From: Maribellus comscasis
GTDB lineage: Bacteria > Bacteroidota > Bacteroidia > Bacteroidales > Prolixibacteraceae
Length of the DNA stretch: 64,000 nt
NCBI RefSeq assembly: GCF_009762775.1
Contig: NZ_CP046401.1
Coordinates: 4,736,001-4,800,000, forward strand
Reading direction: 5' to 3'
The notes under the pieces are model-generated. The model saw only the letters and a program-made list of their open reading frames with translations. It ran no database searches and was not told where the DNA came from. Positions 8,979 to 17,419 of the stretch are shown piece after piece. Made by a program: the position numbers and the translations under genes. Each line of letters opens with the position of its first letter. The stretch's first letter is position 1.

Positions 8979-9992
8979 ATGGCAGACTTATCAACAACCT
9001 ACATGGGTATAAAATTAAAAAACCCATTAATTCTTGGAGCTTGCAATCTGGTTAACAAGCCTGAAACAATCAAACAAATTGAAGATGCCGGAATTGGGGC
9101 AATCGTTTATCGTTCGTTGTTTGAGGAGCAAATTCAACTTGAAAATCTTCAGATGGATGAAGAACTTAATGAGTATAACGAACGTAACGCTGAAATGACT
9201 GATTTGTTTCCGACACTGGAACATGCCGGCCCTAAGGAGCATTTATATAATCTTGAAAAATTAAAGAAGAGTGTAAATGTTCCGGTTTTTGCAAGTTTAA
9301 ATGCAATTTATGAACCTACGTGGGTTGAATATGCCAAAGAATTGGAGAAAACAGGTGTTGATGGTTTGGAGATTAATTTGTATGCTACTCCGGGGTATTT
9401 CGAAGTGACCGGGAAATCTATCGAGGATAAACAGATTCAGATTGTAAAAGCAGTAAAAAAAGCAGTTAGCATTCCCGTAAGTGTGAAAATAAGTATGTTT
9501 TATTCCAATCCGCTTAATTTTATTAAAAAGGTTGATGAAGCTGGTGCAGATGCCTATGTTTTATTTAACCGTTTTTTCCAGCCTGAGATTGATGCGGAAA
9601 AGGAAGAATATTACTATCCGTGGGAGTTGAGTAATCCCAAAGATCATATGGTTAGTTTGCGTTATGCGGGGTTGCTTTACGGAAATCTGGAAGGAAGTAT
9701 TTGTGCCAGCCGGGGTATTTACAGTGCACAGGATGTAATTAAAATGATACTCGCCGGCGCAGATGCTGTGCAAATGGTGAGTACGATATATAAAAACCAG
9801 CCTTCAGTTGTTTCTGATATCCTGATTGAGTTGAACAAGTGGATGGAAGAAAAAGAATACAAATCATTGGACGATTTCAGAGGAAAACTTTCGCGGAAAA
9901 ATATGAAAGACCCGTTTGCATATCAGAGAGCACAGTATGTTGATATTCTTATGAAATCAGATTCGATATTTAAAAAATATCCGATGGTGTAG
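8979..9992 (+). CDS. Dihydroorotate dehydrogenase-like flavoprotein
   Basis: A 337-residue TIM-barrel protein of the FMN-dependent dihydroorotate dehydrogenase superfamily: N-terminal GIKLKNPLILGACN, a VPVSVKIS strand (166-172) with the FMN-binding Lys, and a C-terminal phosphate-binding AGADAVQMVSTIY segment. The loop that in true PyrD reads NxSCPN is NLYATP here (from residue 133), so the catalytic Cys/Ser and substrate Asn pattern is absent; oxidation of dihydroorotate is doubtful. Proteins of this kind are annotated as dihydroorotate dehydrogenase-like in Bacteroidota. No pyrimidine genes are nearby. It is monocistronic, with a terminator 27 bp downstream. Another oxidoreductase role is possible. 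Confidence 0.85.
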   Translation: MADLSTTYMGIKLKNPLILGACNLVNKPETIKQIEDAGIGAIVYRSLFEEQIQLENLQMDEELNEYNERNAEMTDLFPTLEHAGPKEHLYNLEKLKKSVNVPVFASLNAIYEPTWVEYAKELEKTGVDGLEINLYATPGYFEVTGKSIEDKQIQIVKAVKKAVSIPVSVKISMFYSNPLNFIKKVDEAGADAYVLFNRFFQPEIDAEKEEYYYPWELSNPKDHMVSLRYAGLLYGNLEGSICASRGIYSAQDVIKMILAGADAVQMVSTIYKNQPSVVSDILIELNKWMEEKEYKSLDDFRGKLSRKNMKDPFAYQRAQYVDILMKSDSIFKKYPMV

Positions 9993-10018
9993 TTTTGGGG
10001 AATAACTAATTTATTATA

Positions 10019-10055
10019 CAAAAAAGCAGGAAGCATATAGTTTCCTGCTTTTTTG
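10019..10055 (+). terminator. Intrinsic terminator of dihydroorotate dehydrogenase-like gene
   Basis: A 12-bp perfect stem AAAAAGCAGGAA/TTCCTGCTTTTT around an AT-rich loop is followed by T residues; its symmetry would also allow termination from the other strand. Confidence 0.85.
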
Positions 10056-10224
10056 GTTTTTGTTTGATAGGAGAAATTCATTAGTTGTATTTTTTTTGAG
10101 AAAATTATTATGATATAGTTATAGAAATCAATAAGTAAGGCGGAGTATTTGTTTTGAAAAGAGGCAAAAAGGTATTATATTACATAGTGTTAGGTATAAT
10201 CATAAACCATTAAATCATTTTCTT

Positions 10225-10764
10225 ATGGAACCATTTATAGGTCAAATAATGCTATTCGGAGGAAATTTCGCTCCAAGAGGATGGGCACTTTGTGATGGAC
10301 AATTGCTTTCAATTGTACAAAACCAGGCCTTATTTTCAATTATAGGTACTTCATATGGAGGAGACGGCCGAACAACTTTTGGACTGCCTGATTTAAGAGG
10401 ACGTGTTCCAATGCATCCGGGCAACGGTCCGGGATTAACACCCAGAAGACTGGGAGAAAAATCCGGAGAAGAAAATATTCTGTTAAATATAAGTCAAATT
10501 CCCGCACATAATCATAGTGCAACCGGAACTATTCAGGCAAAAAACGGACAAGCGGATGCGTCCAATCCGGGAGGCACCGTAGCTGCTACGTTAAATAAAA
10601 ATACAGAAGGATATGCCCAAAAAGCTAATACAACTATGAAGGCTGGAGCTGTTGATGTGACTGTTAATAATTCCGGAGGGGGTCTACCTCACAACAATGT
10701 TCAGCCTTATCAGTGTATAAATTATATTATCGCGCTGCAGGGGATCTATCCTTCGCGGGGTTAA
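10225..10764 (+). CDS. Phage tail-collar domain protein (MdpB-like)
   Basis: A 179-residue protein. The N-terminal part (GQIMLFGG, APRGWALCDGQLL, FGLPDLRGRVPMH) is the tail collar fold. A low-complexity Gly/Asn/Ala region follows, and the C-terminus IPAHNHS...QPYQCINYIIALQGIYPSRG is the conserved end of microcystin-dependent-protein-type tail fibre proteins. In many bacteria these genes occur in groups of two or three and outside prophages. Here only one copy is present, with no phage gene around it, so it is either an isolated phage relic or a host-adapted surface protein. There is no signal peptide. Confidence 0.88.
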   Translation: MEPFIGQIMLFGGNFAPRGWALCDGQLLSIVQNQALFSIIGTSYGGDGRTTFGLPDLRGRVPMHPGNGPGLTPRRLGEKSGEENILLNISQIPAHNHSATGTIQAKNGQADASNPGGTVAATLNKNTEGYAQKANTTMKAGAVDVTVNNSGGGLPHNNVQPYQCINYIIALQGIYPSRG

Positions 10765-11519
10765 GAAAACATTACAGTTGAAATATTTGAAGATTGTGTT
10801 GACAGCTGTCTCGCAGCATTTGGTGATTTTTTTTAGAAAATATTCCAGGTGCAAATGTGTTTGAAGCCGGTGTGAAACAAGTTAATTATTAATTTGAGTT
10901 CCGGAGTTTACGAAGAAAGCTTATAGGTAAGCGTTATCATGTTTTTCTTAGGGAGTAGTACAGAGTTTCCGTGCGAAATGTTTTAGGTATGCCGGATGAG
11001 GACGGTAAATGTATTTGCCACCCATCAATAACGATTAGCTGTCAGTTGTTAGGAAATGGTGTTTGACAAAATAATGGATAACTCCAATAATAATAAGTGT
11101 CTTTTGGAGGCCCTTATTTTTATTTTGTAACAATTTATTACAAGAGGTTAATTTTTTATTACAAAAAACGTATTTTCTTGACTAAAATCAAGTTGAATAT
11201 AAGAATATTCGGCAAAAGTTTAATTCCTTTGTACTTCTTTGAATATTATTCCCTAAAATGTCGTAAATATGAAATATGGAATGCTTGATACAAATCACAA
11301 AATTCTATTAAAAAGGTTTTTAGCAATATTATCCCCATTGAGGGTATAGTTTGTTGACTAACACCTTGAAAATGTAAATTATTGTCCTTTATATTTGATT
11401 TGACAGAGTCCTTCAAGTGGATAACTATGTGTGTAAACTTAGGATGAACTAAAGATAAGTGTCGAATGGTTTTTGATTTATTAATTAACAGCTTAAAAAA
11501 TCCGAAAAGCTTCAATTAT
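10765..11519. other. 755-bp intergenic stretch with no recognisable gene
   Basis: Both strands carry only short, unsupported frames (for example 11097-11288). There is a TTGTAA/TTACAA inverted repeat at 11125-11143. The part next to the tail-collar gene is less AT-rich and could be decayed coding sequence, but I could not recognise any protein in it. Confidence 0.5.
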
Positions 11520-12146
11520 ATGCAAAGGGAGCAAGAAAAGATCGTTCACTATTTAACTAAATTGAAGTTAAACCTTCCCAATGATATTCTTGCAAAGATT
11601 AAAAAAGAAAAATACCAGAAGGCGACATATTTGGTTAAAGCGGGTCAACCCGTGTCTAAGATATGGTTTTTGGAATCAGGTATAGCACATCTTTTTTATC
11701 AAAAAGGGAGTCAAAAAGTTACTGAAGCCTTTGCGTTTCCTAATGAAATATTCAGCGTCTATACAAGTTTGATTAGAAAAAGTCCGTCTATATTATCCAT
11801 CCAGCTACTTACAAATTCGGTAGTATGGTCTATGGAATGGGATTATTTTCAACAGATAAGCAAAAGTGTTCCCGTAGCAATTGATATTGAACGTTTGTTG
11901 ATAGCTTGCTGGATATATAATTCTTTGGAACGTTCGCTAAATCGTTTTTTTACAGTGGAAGAACAATATTTATTCCTGATAAAGCGCCAGCCTAAATTAA
12001 TTGAACAGATTCCATCAGTTTATATTGCAAATTACCTAGGAACAACACCTGAAACTATTAGCAGGGTCAGAGCAAAAATAAAAGAAGGAGTGGATTTACC
12101 TGATGTTTCACCTTTTGAATACATTTTTATCAAAAGAAAAAAATAG
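11520..12146 (+). CDS. Crp/Fnr family transcriptional regulator
   Basis: A cyclic-nucleotide-binding-type beta roll (about residues 10-110, with GQPVSKIWFLESGIAHLFY and EIFSVYTSLI), a long dimerisation helix, and a C-terminal helix-turn-helix IANYLGTTPETISRVRAK (168-187). The start is set at the ATG at 11520, giving 208 residues, where the protein begins like other family members. An in-frame ATG at 11466 would add 18 residues without recognisable domain. No cysteine cluster for an FNR iron-sulfur centre is seen. The effector is unknown, and most Bacteroidota members of this branch do not keep the cAMP-binding residues. It stands alone, so the target may be remote. Confidence 0.88.
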   Translation: MQREQEKIVHYLTKLKLNLPNDILAKIKKEKYQKATYLVKAGQPVSKIWFLESGIAHLFYQKGSQKVTEAFAFPNEIFSVYTSLIRKSPSILSIQLLTNSVVWSMEWDYFQQISKSVPVAIDIERLLIACWIYNSLERSLNRFFTVEEQYLFLIKRQPKLIEQIPSVYIANYLGTTPETISRVRAKIKEGVDLPDVSPFEYIFIKRKK

Positions 12147-12530
12147 GTTCAGGTAATAATGTAATTTTTTTTGGTCTCAATTTCATTTAATGACTTATGT
12201 CAATTTTAAGATAGTGGAAATAAGACAAAAACTCTTTTTCTTTGTAAGAAGATAATGTATCTTATTTATAAAATGTAATTTTCAGCACATACAAACCCGT
12301 TTTTTTCAATAGAAAATTGTGTCGAAGATTAATGGACGTAAATAACAAATTATTTAACGATAATACGATTTAAGGTTTGAGCTGTATTCTGTATTGATTG
12401 TTTATTTACAATAACAGATGAAGGAATAGTAAAATTATCGCTCACGGATTTTATATGTAAAATAAGAGAGTTGATATTCTTTGTTTTTTGTAAAAGAGCA
12501 TGATAACAATTACAGTAAATTTAATGAGTC
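12147..12530. other. Intergenic stretch upstream of the receiver gene
   Basis: A 384-bp AT-rich gap. The only candidate signal is TATTCTTTG at 12474-12482, a near match (one extra base) to the TAnnTTTG element, about 50 bp before the receiver gene. No coding sequence or stable hairpin was noticed. Confidence 0.4.
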
Positions 12531-12914
12531 ATGAAAAAGATTAAAATACTTTATGTTGACGACGACCCTGCACATATTTTGTTAATGTGCAGAGTATTGC
12601 TGGAAAGTAATTTTGAATTGGTACCTGCCTGTTCTGCCAAAGATGCAATTTCAATTTTAAACAACTCCCCTGAGCTAAAAATAGTAATTAGCGATTGGGT
12701 TATGCCAGAGATGGACGGATTGGAGCTGGTTCAGTATGTAAATGAATCGTATCCGGACAAAATCTGCTATATGCTGTCTGGTAGTAACAGAACAGACAAA
12801 GTGAAGAATCTTGAAGAAAAGGGATTTATAAGGAAATATTTTCCAAAGCCTGTCAATAAAGAGATATTGATGAAGGAGATGGACAACATAAGCAGTTTGC
12901 TGAATTTGAATTAA
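12531..12914 (+). CDS. Single-domain response regulator (CheY-like)
   Basis: 127 residues comprising only a receiver domain. The acidic pocket is Asp10-Asp11-Asp12, the phosphoacceptor Asp55 lies in SDWVMPEMDG, Ser83 holds the switch position and Lys106 lies in PKPVNKE, so all phosphotransfer residues are present. There is no output domain. No kinase gene is adjacent; it probably passes phosphate to, or receives it from, a hybrid kinase elsewhere. It is followed by a strong terminator. Confidence 0.93.
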   Translation: MKKIKILYVDDDPAHILLMCRVLLESNFELVPACSAKDAISILNNSPELKIVISDWVMPEMDGLELVQYVNESYPDKICYMLSGSNRTDKVKNLEEKGFIRKYFPKPVNKEILMKEMDNISSLLNLN

Positions 12915-12993
12915 TTATTGAATATTTTGGAGGTAAAAGAGTGTAAATTTATTATGTGACGCAAAGATTGATGTTTTTACAAACCTCTGGACT

Positions 12994-13030
12994 ACACCGG
13001 GAGTTTTAAGCTCCCGGTGTTTCCTCTTTT
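12994..13030 (+). terminator. Intrinsic terminator after receiver gene
   Basis: A perfect 10-bp stem ACACCGGGAG/CTCCCGGTGT with a 7-nt loop is followed by TTCCTCTTTTC, 80 bp after the receiver stop codon. Confidence 0.8.
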
Positions 13031-13141
13031 CGGTTTTAATTTACATCATCTCCACTCTAAAAGAAAATTTTAAGATATATGTAAATATGAAATAAGTGAC
13101 AAACCCAGAGTTAATAAATAATACCGTCCGTCCTTTCAGGT

Positions 13142-13260
13142 TTGCAAACAATGGGTGAAATCCCAGCCCATGAAACAGGATGCCGGCTGAAGTATAATCA
13201 TCTTCAAATGTATTCATTACATACCATCACCGTTAGAAGGCCGGCTCCTGTTGTTTGCAA
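13142..13260. ncRNA. Candidate structured non-coding RNA, type unknown
   Basis: Nested complementarity suggests a folded RNA. The 10-bp outer stem pairs 13142-13151 (TTGCAAACAA) with 13251-13260. Inside it is a small hairpin TGGG/CCCA (13152-13165). An 11-bp stem with a single T bulge pairs CAGGA-T-GCCGGC (13176-13187) with GCCGGC-TCCTG (13240-13250). That stem encloses two short hairpins, 13188-13206 and 13208-13222. No reading frame explains this, and there is no closely downstream gene on either strand that it could control as a leader. The transcribed strand is unclear. I compared it from memory with cobalamin, FMN, TPP, SAM, 6S, SRP and retron RNAs and found no match. Confidence 0.45.
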
Positions 13261-13612
13261 CAATTTGAGACAAACACCAAATTTTTTGTTGTTACAAATA
13301 TTCTGAATATTGAATAGGTTTTTTTGTAGCTGTTATTACTCATAATCTTCTAAAGGAAGAAGTATAGTCCTAGGCCTTTTAAGTAAAGTGTAATTAATAA
13401 TTCGGTTTACAAAACATTGCTTTTCAGCATTAAAAATCTGTAGTTTTGTTCTGTTTGTTTTTACTTTGTACTATAACAAATTGATAATATCTTTCAAGAT
13501 ATATATGAAATGAAGATGATGATTACAAACCTTATTTTTAGAGAGTTTAGAAATTACGAAACCTTTTAAAGGTACTGGACGCAAAACTTTAGAGGTCTAA
13601 AAACTATGAAAA
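13261..13612. other. Intergenic stretch with no recognisable gene
   Basis: About 350 bp of AT-rich sequence between the structured-RNA candidate and the terminator shared with the convergent gene. Only very short frames are present. Confidence 0.45.
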
Positions 13613-13646
13613 AACTATTCCGAAACTCAGGGATAGTTTTTTTTCT
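13613..13646 (-). terminator. Intrinsic terminator of the carboxypeptidase-like-domain gene
   Basis: AACTATCCC pairs with GGAATAGTT (one wobble) on the minus strand, flanked by A and T tracts. The left arm overlaps the TGA stop codon at 13627-13629. Because of the flanking runs it may work on both strands. Confidence 0.7.
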
Positions 13647-14223
13647 GTTTTTTTTTAGATGAATATTTATTCGACTTTTTCCGTTTTTTTATTTTTTTGG
13701 AAATAGCCCCAACAACATCAGAAGGAGAAAACTTTAAAATTTTCAACGATGTCGCTTCCGAACGCATTACATTATTTTCACGATTGACCATGTCCTGCAT
13801 CATCTCTTTTTCAGTGAGATTATCGGTGGGAGTGGGGTTAGGATTCCATCCCATTGATTCTATATTTTTCTTTGCATTTTGCATATCATCCTGGGGATTG
13901 GAAAAAACGTCAACCTCAATTATATTAACTGTGTCCAAAGCAATCTGGATAACCGGATTAACCATTAAATCAAAAACCTTTATTCTTAGAGAAAGGTAAG
14001 ACACATGTGAAAGCATTAGTGAATCGCCGGGGAGTACCCACATGTCAAATATTCCGTTCTGACGGCTAACGGCTTTGTCGAGGTTGCGGTAATTTAAAAT
14101 GTAAACATCTGCTACCGGGTTTGAATCTCCATCAATTATCCGGCCTTGAATATGAAATTCTTTTTCCTGTGAGAGTGCAAAAGAGCAAGTGAGAACAAAA
14201 AGTAGCAGAGTTAGCAGTTTCAT
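13627..14223 (-). CDS. Secreted protein with carboxypeptidase-like regulatory domain
   Basis: 198 residues. A signal peptide (first 18, ending ALSQ) is followed by a carboxypeptidase D regulatory-like beta sandwich (HIQGRIIDGDSNPVADVYILN, GIFDMWVLPGDSL, LSHVSYLSLRI), then a helical segment and a very basic C-terminus rich in Lys. This domain is common in Bacteroidota at the front of outer-membrane receptors, but here it stands alone, as in many short periplasmic proteins of unknown role. The basic tail could bind anionic cell-surface polymer. The start codon is 153 bp from the phosphatase gene, so it may be read through from it or have its own promoter. Confidence 0.75.
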   Translation of the reverse strand: MKLLTLLLFVLTCSFALSQEKEFHIQGRIIDGDSNPVADVYILNYRNLDKAVSRQNGIFDMWVLPGDSLMLSHVSYLSLRIKVFDLMVNPVIQIALDTVNIIEVDVFSNPQDDMQNAKKNIESMGWNPNPTPTDNLTEKEMMQDMVNRENNVMRSEATSLKILKFSPSDVVGAISKKIKKRKKSNKYSSKKKQKKNYP

Positions 14224-14375
14224 GACTTTTGTTTTGTTCCGCTAATTTCTGAAAAACTCTCCTTAAATTGCCTGAAAAAAAGGTAAATGATGTTAACTGT
14301 CGGTTTCCATGTCAATTCAAAGCTTTCTTCGCTTAAAAGTACGCTAATTCGATACTATGGCAGAAGCCGCGCTTA

Positions 14376-15590
14376 TTACACGTATTCCACTTTTACTTTT
14401 TTAAAAAATTTATGCACCAGAATTTTTACAATTCGTTTTACTACAAATTTTCTTAATTCCAGTTCCAGTGGTTGTTCCGGATCCTGGTGTGCCCAGTTGA
14501 TACGTGTACCCACAATTATATCAATACTATCGTGTTGAAGTAAAAGTTTAACAACCTGCTCCGGCGGACTATCCTGTAGTTTTGTGTCGCTGTTGTAATT
14601 TTCCAGAATATCTTCAACTTTTCCCAGAGTCAAAATTCCTTCAGTAACCATTTCAAAACCTGCCATTGTTGCCGACGGTGGCAATGCTGCCGCTTTTTTT
14701 TCACCGTGCTGGATGTTTACTTCAAGATTTAATTCACGGGCAATAATTTCGGCTGTTGTACCCCCGCAAATAATTTTTTTGCCTTTAAATCCCTGAACGC
14801 GTCCAACAAAATCGTAGTCTTTAATCTTGTAAAACGGAGGGCCTGTAATGAGCATAAATTTTCGGGGTTCTCTAAAATAAATCACACCACAGGTTGTATC
14901 ATCTTTCACCGAAAAGTTGTCATTCATTACTGCCTGGTTTAGTATTTTTCGCGAAAGTTTTGTTGCCGAGATATCCGGCATCCGGCCTACCTGATTTAAG
15001 ATAAAATTTTCAATTTTTTCCATTCCCCATCCCAGCGGGAAACGATTGTTCCCCAGCCCCGACTGAGGAACTCCATCAGACATAAATATAATCCTGTCTT
15101 CTTTAAAAGCTTTAAATTCACGACAACGTAACAATTTTCCCAAATTTGCTTCTCCACGGATTTTTAATTCATATTCTTTAGGTTGAAATAATTTCCCGTT
15201 CCGAAGAATTAAAATGGTCGGATTATCATAATTAATTATTCTTACATATCCCTCAGGGTCAATTTCAATGATGGTAAATGTGGCATAGTTTTCCTTTCCG
15301 TCGTTACTTTTAGGAAGGGCTTCCATAATAATCCTGGCTGCAACTTCGGGTTTGGTATGTAGTTTTGTATATTTTAAAGCCATGGTTGCGGTAAGTGTGC
15401 CAAGTACATTTGCCTTGATCCCATGACCAATTCCATCGCTTAAAACCAAAATTGTACGACTCTCTTCTTTGGTAATACTCGATTCGAGAACATCGCCGCA
15501 GGCAATCTCACCTTTTGGCTTTTTTTGCTGAACATCAATTTCTACGTGGTAGCCCGGGTTATTCGTCGTCACCATATCTGTGCGATTCAA
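14376..15590 (-). CDS. SpoIIE/PP2C-type serine phosphatase linked to hydrogenase locus
   Basis: 404 residues. Residues ~12-240 form a PP2C/SpoIIE phosphatase with all metal-binding acids visible: Asp33 in CGDVLES, Asp52 in LSDGIGHG, Asp172 in MSDGVPQSG and Asp230/Asp231 in KDDTTCG. Residues 245-404 form an extra domain (GGTTAEIIARELN, PPSATMAGFEMVTEGILTLGK) that I do not recognise outside hydrogenase-linked phosphatases. Such proteins dephosphorylate a partner in anti-sigma/partner-switch systems; the likely counterpart is the RsbW-like ATPase across the divergent promoter. The start overlaps the upstream PAS gene by 32 nt (an internal ATG at 15575 would reduce this to 17), so the two are translationally coupled. 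Confidence 0.9.
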   Translation of the reverse strand: MNRTDMVTTNNPGYHVEIDVQQKKPKGEIACGDVLESSITKEESRTILVLSDGIGHGIKANVLGTLTATMALKYTKLHTKPEVAARIIMEALPKSNDGKENYATFTIIEIDPEGYVRIINYDNPTILILRNGKLFQPKEYELKIRGEANLGKLLRCREFKAFKEDRIIFMSDGVPQSGLGNNRFPLGWGMEKIENFILNQVGRMPDISATKLSRKILNQAVMNDNFSVKDDTTCGVIYFREPRKFMLITGPPFYKIKDYDFVGRVQGFKGKKIICGGTTAEIIARELNLEVNIQHGEKKAAALPPSATMAGFEMVTEGILTLGKVEDILENYNSDTKLQDSPPEQVVKLLLQHDSIDIIVGTRINWAHQDPEQPLELELRKFVVKRIVKILVHKFFKKVKVEYV

Positions 15591-16485
15591 TAATTGAGTT
15601 TAAAAGTTCTTCTGTCTCTGCTGCATTTTCGCCTAACAATCGGGCGATTTTTTGTACTGTTTCTATATTCTGGATTTTTATCCGCTGTGCCCGGTTTATA
15701 ATCTCATCGCGTACCAGCATTGGCGCGGACATGTCGCGGATAACGGCACCTACAACTTTTTGTTTATAAAGAGTTACAACAGAAACATGCAGCAATTTAT
15801 TCTGAAATTTAATATCGCGCTCCAGGATTTCTTCTCCTGATGAGAGGATACTGGACATCATTTTAAAAATTACTTCAGGTACCAGGACGCTTACATCAGC
15901 CCCTTTTAAGCCCGGAATCGTTTCAAACAATTCGGTGGTTTCTTCGCCCATTAGTTGCGCAAAGCTAACGTTCGAATCTACTACCTTGTGGTTATCGTCC
16001 ATCATTAAAATACCTACGTTAATTTTATGCAACATGTGTGACGAAACTTCCATCGATTCCTGTGCTTTTTTCAGACGGGTTTCTGTCCGTTTCAATTCGG
16101 TTATATCGTTAATCGAGCCTACAATACCTATAACTTTATCATCATTGTCGTGTATCACGGCTTTGTTAAAAATGACGTTATGAATGGTTCCGTCGGAATG
16201 TTTAATTTGATTTTCATACACTTGTACACCTGTTGATTCAAGCAATTCTTTGTCGCGACGTGAATAAATATCAGCCATTTCCCTGGAATGAATATCGTAC
16301 ACGGACTTTCCAACTATTTGCTCGCGAAGGCGACCAATAAATTTTTCATGAGCTTTGTTACAAGCCTGGTAAACTCCATTTAAATCTCTGTAGAAAATAG
16401 GGATGGGGAGCGCATCAATAATTTTCTGGTGAAATTCCGGGTCATCAATATTATTGGTCAAAAATGATTTTTTGTCGTAGATCAT
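15559..16485 (-). CDS. Tandem PAS-domain sensor protein
   Basis: 308 residues from the ATG at 16485; an upstream in-frame ATG at 16524 would add 13 unlikely residues. PAS domain 1 covers about 22-132 (ALPIPIFYRDLNGVYQACN ... GIVGSINDIT) and PAS domain 2 about 150-250. A helical C-terminal tail follows, with no kinase, cyclase or DNA-binding domain. Its product presumably senses a small ligand or redox state and acts on the phosphatase encoded by the overlapping next gene. PAS protein plus SpoIIE phosphatase beside an [FeFe]-hydrogenase operon is an arrangement I recall from anaerobic Clostridia and relatives. The second PAS carries Cys-poor, acidic sequence, so an iron-sulfur cofactor is unlikely. 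Confidence 0.85.
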   Translation of the reverse strand: MIYDKKSFLTNNIDDPEFHQKIIDALPIPIFYRDLNGVYQACNKAHEKFIGRLREQIVGKSVYDIHSREMADIYSRRDKELLESTGVQVYENQIKHSDGTIHNVIFNKAVIHDNDDKVIGIVGSINDITELKRTETRLKKAQESMEVSSHMLHKINVGILMMDDNHKVVDSNVSFAQLMGEETTELFETIPGLKGADVSVLVPEVIFKMMSSILSSGEEILERDIKFQNKLLHVSVVTLYKQKVVGAVIRDMSAPMLVRDEIINRAQRIKIQNIETVQKIARLLGENAAETEELLNSIIESHRYGDDE

Positions 16486-16610
16486 ATTTTGGTTTTTCGA
16501 AATTTGGAATGTGAAAATTAACAAATAAAGCCTTTATTTCAATTCATTTTAAATCTATTTGAAAACAGTTTTTTATGATGAAAAGCTGATTATTTGAATT
16601 TTTGTTCGTT

Positions 16611-16618
16611 TATCTTTG
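16611..16618 (+). promoter_or_regulatory. Possible -7 element for the hydrogenase operon
   Basis: TATCTTTG is an exact TAnnTTTG match, 48 bp upstream of the first gene of the plus-strand unit. A TTTG at 16593-16596 is only 14 bp upstream, closer than usual for a -33 element. Confidence 0.35.
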
Positions 16619-16665
16619 TTTGAAGAACAAATATTTCTCAAAAATAAAACCATTAAAATTCAACT

Positions 16666-17010
16666 GTGAAAATTAGTGATATTCAAAAATTAACTGAAGC
16701 CCGAATCGTTGCCGGCGACTTGCTGACAGAAAAAAATATAAAAAAGGCATTTAGTTCAGATTTAATGAGTGATGTTTTAACGCTTGATGAGGAAGATATT
16801 TTGCTGATAACGGGCCTTGCAAATGTGCAGTTGCTTCGCACCGCTGAAATGGCAGATATTCACGTTGTTTTACTTGCCAGAAATAAAAAGGCTTCACCGG
16901 AAATGATACAGCTGGCCAAAGAAAATAAGATTGTTTTACTTGAAACCCCGTTTTCGATTTTCAGAGCAAGTGGGGTGTTATTCTCAAACGGAATAAAACC
17001 GGTGTATTAA
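16666..17010 (+). CDS. DRTGG domain protein, hydrogenase-linked (copy 1)
   Basis: 114 residues, starting with GTG at 16666. It is a free-standing DRTGG-type domain: an N-terminal helix-strand (KISDIQKLTEARIVAG), a conserved SSDLMSDVLTLDEEDILLITG core and a C-terminal ETPFSIFRASGVLFSNG. DRTGG domains occur next to CBS or phosphotransacetylase domains elsewhere; the isolated form is typical of hydrogenase-associated signalling loci. A second related copy is encoded at 18774-19112. The stop codon overlaps the ATG of the next gene by one base (TAATG), so translation is coupled. Its role is probably as a ligand- or phosphate-dependent partner of the RsbW-like ATPase; this is inference. Confidence 0.82.
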   Translation: MKISDIQKLTEARIVAGDLLTEKNIKKAFSSDLMSDVLTLDEEDILLITGLANVQLLRTAEMADIHVVLLARNKKASPEMIQLAKENKIVLLETPFSIFRASGVLFSNGIKPVY

Positions 17011-17419
17011 TGGAACTTGTTTTTGAAATAGAAGGAGGCGATTTTACAAGTGCCGGAAATGCATCGAGTAAAATCAAAAAAGTGTTGAAACAATTAAATA
17101 TTGATTCAAAAACAATAAAACGAATTGTAATTGCTGTTTACGAGGCGGAGGTAAATATCGTAGCTCATGCTAAAAAAGGGATCCTGAAAGCCTCGATAGG
17201 TAGCCATTTTATTGAAGTAAAACTAACTGATAAGGGGCCGGGAATTGAGGATGTGGAAAAAGCAATGGAAGCTGGTTTTTCAACCGCCTCAAAACAGGTG
17301 CGTGAAATGGGGTTTGGAGCAGGCATGGGACTGCCTAACATAAAAAAAAATGTTGATGAACTGGATATTGTAAGTGAGGTTGGCAAAGGTACACTTGTAA
17401 AGTTTAAAAATTATTTTTG
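17010..17419 (+). CDS. RsbW-like anti-sigma/ATP-binding protein
   Basis: 136 residues forming a GHKL ATP-binding fold: an N-box region VIAVYEAEVNIVAHA (Glu/Asn), a G1 box TDKGPGIEDVEKA, and a G2 box GFGAGMGLPNIKKNVDEL, with no dimerisation or phosphoacceptor domain. This is the size and layout of RsbW/SpoIIAB anti-sigma serine kinases. Such proteins phosphorylate STAS-domain antagonists, but no STAS gene is present here, so the DRTGG proteins or an unlinked protein may be the substrate. It overlaps both neighbours (1 nt upstream; its TGA overlaps the next ATG), giving tight co-expression with the sensory hydrogenase-like protein. Confidence 0.88.

Noticed and set aside
10225..10764. Prophage remnant
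   Set aside because: Only one tail-collar gene is seen, with no integrase, capsid or other phage genes and no flanking repeats.
13120..13290. Riboswitch or retron RNA
   Set aside because: Core motifs of cobalamin, FMN, TPP and SAM riboswitches are absent, and no reverse transcriptase or downstream gene is nearby; it was kept only as an unknown structured RNA.
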